From positions 1 through 5,675 of the forward strand of contig JAEWLN010000111.1 of NCBI GenBank assembly GCA_023457535.1: a DNA stretch of 5,675 nucleotides. The letters are read 5' to 3'. A model generated the notes under the pieces. It saw only the letters and a list, made by a program, of their open reading frames with translations. It had not been told where the DNA came from and did not search any database. The stretch's first letter is position 1. Every line of letters begins with the position of its first letter. This DNA is from Bacteroidota bacterium. GTDB lineage: Bacteria > Bacteroidota > Bacteroidia > Flavobacteriales > Flavobacteriaceae. A program made the translations under genes and the position numbers. Positions 4,831 to 5,675 of this stretch are shown here, piece by piece.

Positions 4831-5675
4831 TTAAGATTTATAATCGGCAAAGGCCTTGTAAATCAAGTCGTTTTCCGCCGTTTCCCCGATCTTGATTTGC
4901 CCGATGCCGTCCAGCAACGCAAATTGTACGCTGCCGTATTCGTTTTTCTTGTCGTGAACAAGCAATCCGATGATGGGTGCGAGGTCCTGGTCCGCGAATT
5001 CCACGTTCGGGAAAATGTCGGAAATCACGTATTTGATCTGCGCGTATTCCGCGGCTGTCAGCAATCCTTTTTCGCGTGCGATAAAACCCTCGAGAATCAT
5101 GCCTGCGGCAATGGCTTCGCCGTGGAGCAACGTCGGTTTATGAGCACTTTCAAGGAAATAGCTCTCGATCGCATGCCCCAGCGTATGGCCAAAGTTAAGC
5201 GCTTTGCGGATACCGTTTTCCGTAGGATCCTGCATCACGATATCGTTTTTGATTTCGATCGAACGCCATACCAAGGCATCAAATTCGGTAAAATCAATGT
5301 TCTTCAGGTCCAGGAATTGCTCCCAATAGGCCTTGTCGCCAATGAGCCCGTGCTTGAGCATTTCGGCCAGTCCCGAACGCATTTGCGGCTGCGGCAGCGT
5401 TTCGAGATATTGGGTGTCGATCAGGATCATTTGCGGCACGTTGATTACGCCGATCTGGTTTTTGAGATGTCCCAGGTCCACGCCGTTCTTGCCCCCGACA
5501 GACGCGTCGACCATAGCCAGCAGCGTGGTCGGAACATGGATGAAATCGATGCCGCGTTTGTAAGTAGAGGCCACAAATCCGCCAAGATCCGTTACTACGC
5601 CGCCGCCCGCATTTACAATCAGGCTTTTGCGGTCCGCGCCAAGTTCGGTCAGCAACGTCCAGAGCTGTACACACG
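4831..5675 (-). CDS. aroB: 3-dehydroquinate synthase, N-terminus cut off by window end
   Basis: AroB converts DAHP to 3-dehydroquinate, the second step of the shikimate pathway, using NAD and a divalent metal. The frame is open from the right edge to TAA at 4833-4831, giving 280 residues; the family is about 350, so about 70-75 are missing. Seen in order: GGGVVTDLGGFVAS (fragment residues 23-36, nucleotide-binding), PTTLLAMVDASVGGKNGVD (substrate and cofactor loop), KNQIGVINVP, a GLAEMLKHGLI segment with the active-site Glu and Lys, NFGHTLGHAIE and LLHGEAIAAGM with the metal-binding His residues, and HDKKN. All key residues appear intact. The TTG at 5655 is an internal Leu codon, since VQLWTLLTELGADR reads through it as in other AroB proteins. 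The region after the stop is AT-rich without a clear terminator. Confidence 0.95.
   Translation of the reverse strand, partial: CVQLWTLLTELGADRKSLIVNAGGGVVTDLGGFVASTYKRGIDFIHVPTTLLAMVDASVGGKNGVDLGHLKNQIGVINVPQMILIDTQYLETLPQPQMRSGLAEMLKHGLIGDKAYWEQFLDLKNIDFTEFDALVWRSIEIKNDIVMQDPTENGIRKALNFGHTLGHAIESYFLESAHKPTLLHGEAIAAGMILEGFIAREKGLLTAAEYAQIKYVISDIFPNVEFADQDLAPIIGLLVHDKKNEYGSVQFALLDGIGQIKIGETAENDLIYKAFADYKS

Noticed and set aside
4811..4847. CCGATT/AATCGG inverted repeat spanning the aroB stop codon, considered as the aroB terminator
   Set aside because: Only 6 bp with a 25-nt A/T-rich loop and no T-tract after it on the minus strand; chance is a sufficient explanation.
4831..5655. TTG at 5655 as the aroB start
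   Set aside because: AroB-like sequence continues upstream to the window edge, and the family needs about 70 more N-terminal residues.

Overview
The window looks like a chromosomal stretch from a member of Bacteroidota, most likely Flavobacteriaceae. The reasons are a short, Flavobacterium-like arginine decarboxylase, a bacterial deoxyhypusine-synthase-like protein beside it, a perfect Bacteroidota-type promoter (TTG, 21-nt spacer, TACATTTG), and start codons without clear Shine-Dalgarno sequences. Base composition is near balanced by eye, which is high for Flavobacterium. Genus is an inference from remembered protein similarity; no search was run.

Layout from right to left, because nearly everything is on the minus strand. 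At the right edge is aroB (3-dehydroquinate synthase), with its N-terminus cut off by the window. A 280-nt interval follows; it holds the strong promoter, an unrecognised 55-codon reading frame and several inverted repeats. Next come a short-type arginine decarboxylase (speA), a deoxyhypusine-synthase-family protein, and 5 nt further on a very acidic 143-residue protein. That unit ends at a clear intrinsic terminator with a TTCG loop. Just beyond the terminator a class I SAM methyltransferase and a deoxyinosine-type DNA glycosylase overlap by ATGA. The left edge holds the C-terminal end of a plus-strand DinB-family protein, convergent with the glycosylase. A 10-bp palindrome, probably a dispersed Flavobacterium intergenic repeat, lies between them.

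How the genes may work together: speA would make agmatine from arginine, and the DHS-like enzyme belongs to a family that transfers an aminobutyl group from spermidine to an amine. The central unit is therefore probably a polyamine cassette. No agmatinase or N-carbamoylputrescine pathway gene is visible here. The acidic protein's role is unknown; its polyanionic tail and tight linkage to the DHS-like gene are the most unusual feature of the window. The methyltransferase/glycosylase pair has no obvious link to polyamines. Otherwise the window is ordinary housekeeping sequence: I see no mobile element, CRISPR array, tRNA or rRNA.
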